Assembly: GCA_964002385.1 (NCBI GenBank)
Contig: CAXFFS010000066.1
Location: 1-7,478 of the forward strand
Source of the DNA: AEGEAN-183 sp964002385
Lineage (GTDB): Bacteria > Pseudomonadota > Gammaproteobacteria > Magnimaribacterales > Magnimaribacteraceae
Length of the DNA: 7,478 nt
Reading direction: 5' to 3'
In this document: piece after piece, positions 6,355-7,478 of the stretch
Layout: the number at the start of each line of letters is the position of its first letter
How positions within the stretch are numbered: the stretch's first letter is position 1
The notes under the pieces: generated by a model
What the model saw: the letters and a program-made list of their open reading frames with translations, nothing else
Told to the model about the DNA's origin: nothing
The model's database searches: none
Translations under genes and position numbers: made by a program

Positions 6355-7453
6355 ATGGTTGAAGTTACTTCAATAAATGAAGATTTAAAGGATCAGGTTA
6401 ATCGAATAGACGCCTTAAGGGGGTATCTTTGACCTTGATAACAAACAAGCTCATCTTAAAGAGTTAACTGAAAAGCTCAACGATCCCAAACTTTGGGAAG
6501 ATCCAAAAAAAGCTCAAGAGCTAAACAAGGAAAAGGTACATCTTGAAAAAGAATTAAAAGCTTTTATTGATTTAGCGCAGGCAATTAAAGATACCTCAGA
6601 GTTATCCGAATTAGCTCTTTCGGAAAAAGATGAAGAAGCTCTTGTGGAGCTTATTGAAGAAACTGAAAAAAATGAAAAAAAACTATACCAATTAGAATTT
6701 CAAAGAATGTTTTCAAACCCTATGGACCCTAATAATGCTTTCCTTGATATCCAGTCTGGTTCTGGAGGAACGGAAGCTCAGGATTGGGCTGAGATGATCA
6801 TGAGGATGTATTTAAAATGGGGCGAATCAAAAGGATTCAATGTAGAAATGATCGAAGTTTCTCCTGGGGAAGTGGCGGGAATTAAAAGCTCTGCTATTAG
6901 GTTTGTAGGAGATTATGCTTATGGTTGGCTCAGAACAGAGACAGGCGTACATCGATTAGTTAGAAAATCTCCATTTGATTCCGGCAGTAGGAGACACACT
7001 TCTTTTGCCTCAGTATTTGTTTCTCCTGAGATTGATGAAACCATTGAGATAGATATAAACCCTTCAGATCTTAGAATAGATACGTACCGGGCTAGTGGAG
7101 CTGGTGGGCAGCATGTCAATAAAACTGACTCAGCCATTAGAATCACGCATGAGCCTACAGGAGTTGTTGTTCAGTGCCAATCTCAACGATCCCAACATAA
7201 AAATAGAGACAAGGCCATGAAACAACTCAGAGCAAAATTGTATGAAATAGAAATGCAAAAATTAGATGCAGAGAGACAGTCTTTAGAAGAATCTAAATCA
7301 GACATTGGATGGGGAAGTCAAATACGATCTTATGTGTTGGATTCAGCTAGAATTAAAGATTTAAGAACCGGTTACGAAACTTCGAATTGCTCCGCAGTTT
7401 TAGATGGAGATCTTGATAGATTTATTGAAGCGAGCCTTAAAGCCAATATTTAG
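6355..7453 (+). CDS. prfB: Peptide chain release factor 2 (programmed +1 frameshift)
   Basis: RF2 recognises UGA and UAA and triggers peptide release. Translation starts at ATG 6355, reads 25 codons to in-frame TGA 6430-6432, shifts +1 by skipping T6430, and continues from GAC 6431-6433 to TAG 7451-7453, giving 365 residues, the same as E. coli RF2. The N-terminal helical domain runs through about residue 110. Stop-codon recognition is by Ser205-Pro206-Phe207 (KSPFDSG), which marks RF2 rather than RF1. Peptidyl release is by Gly250-Gly251-Gln252 (SGAGGQHVN), the site methylated by PrmC. Residue 246 is Ala, as in most bacteria, rather than the Thr of E. coli K-12. DIGWGSQIRSYVLD and RIKDLRTGYET near the end are RF2 signatures. 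Starting at GTG 6644 would lose 96 residues and is wrong. thrC ends two bases upstream; a weak GGA lies six bases before the ATG. The stop TAG is read by RF1 only. Confidence 0.98.
6418..6433 (+). promoter_or_regulatory. prfB programmed +1 frameshift site (RF2 autoregulation)
   Basis: The sixteen bases AGGGGGTATCTTTGAC match the E. coli prfB recoding site as I remember it. They comprise an internal Shine-Dalgarno-like AGGGGG (6418-6423), a three-base spacer TAT, slippery CTT (6427-6429), and stop TGA followed by C, a poor termination context. When RF2 is scarce the ribosome pauses at TGA and slips from CUU to UUU, making full-length RF2; when RF2 is abundant it terminates after 25 codons. The TGA falls at codon 26, as in E. 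coli. Confidence 0.97.
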
Positions 7454-7467
7454 TTAAAGTATGCCTA

Positions 7468-7478
7468 ATGACTGAAGA
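7468..7478 (+). CDS. lysS: Probable start of lysyl-tRNA synthetase (3' truncated by window edge)
   Basis: ATG at 7468 begins Met-Thr-Glu and then leaves the window, 14 bases after the prfB stop. The call rests on synteny only: lysS directly follows prfB in E. coli and Pseudomonas, and LysS there begins with a short polar, acidic lead. An alternative ATG at 7461 runs into TGA after four codons. Three codons cannot identify the product. Confidence 0.35.

Noticed and set aside
3356..7146. Reverse-strand open frames within dsbC, hom and prfB (3356-3553, 4001-4186, 4387-4587, 6919-7146)
   Set aside because: They are antisense to conserved coding regions with no family resemblance or independent start signals.
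6355..7453. prfB as a frameshifted pseudogene, or a shorter gene starting at GTG 6644
   Set aside because: The TGA sits in a complete programmed frameshift cassette, and the shifted product has the full 365 residues with SPF and GGQ at the standard positions.
1..7478. A previously undescribed multigene system
   Set aside because: Every substantial open frame is assigned to a known housekeeping family in a familiar gammaproteobacterial order, leaving no unexplained gene cluster.

Overview
The window is an AT-rich, densely packed stretch of bacterial chromosome. Every gene is on the + strand and the longest gap between confident genes is 87 bases. The gene order is end of rpsP, then rimM, trmD, rplS, xerD, dsbC, hom, thrC, prfB and probably the first codons of lysS. 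The first four form the classic S16/RimM/TrmD/L19 operon. The xerD-dsbC-hom-thrC run, followed by prfB and lysS, resembles the order I remember for Pseudomonas and other Gammaproteobacteria. Low GC, tiny gaps, no mobile DNA and few clear Shine-Dalgarno sequences suggest a streamlined, possibly marine gammaproteobacterium such as a SAR86-like lineage. The broad group is well supported; the exact clade is inference.

Bases 1-220 hold the 3' end of what is almost certainly rpsP, here an acidic tail built from 17-residue tandem repeats. Bases 235-1911 carry rimM (30S maturation), trmD (tRNA m1G37 methyltransferase) and rplS (L19). A small stem-loop lies in the trmD-rplS gap. Bases 1933-3590 carry xerD (chromosome dimer resolution) and dsbC (disulfide isomerase, apparently a lipoprotein here). 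Bases 3591-3677 are a short gap holding an 18-codon mini-ORF of doubtful status. Bases 3678-6352 carry hom and thrC, overlapping by one base, which catalyse the last dehydrogenase step to homoserine and the final step to threonine. Bases 6355-7453 carry prfB (release factor 2) with an intact programmed +1 frameshift at an in-frame TGA. An ATG at 7468 probably starts lysS.

Functionally the window is translation machinery (S16, RimM, TrmD, L19, RF2), chromosome segregation (XerD), envelope redox (DsbC) and threonine synthesis (Hom, ThrC). I found no CRISPR, insertion sequence, defence gene or other unknown system. The points most worth checking are the S16 repeat tail, the DsbC lipobox, a Gly at a normally Asp position in TrmD, and the stop-codon pattern around prfB.
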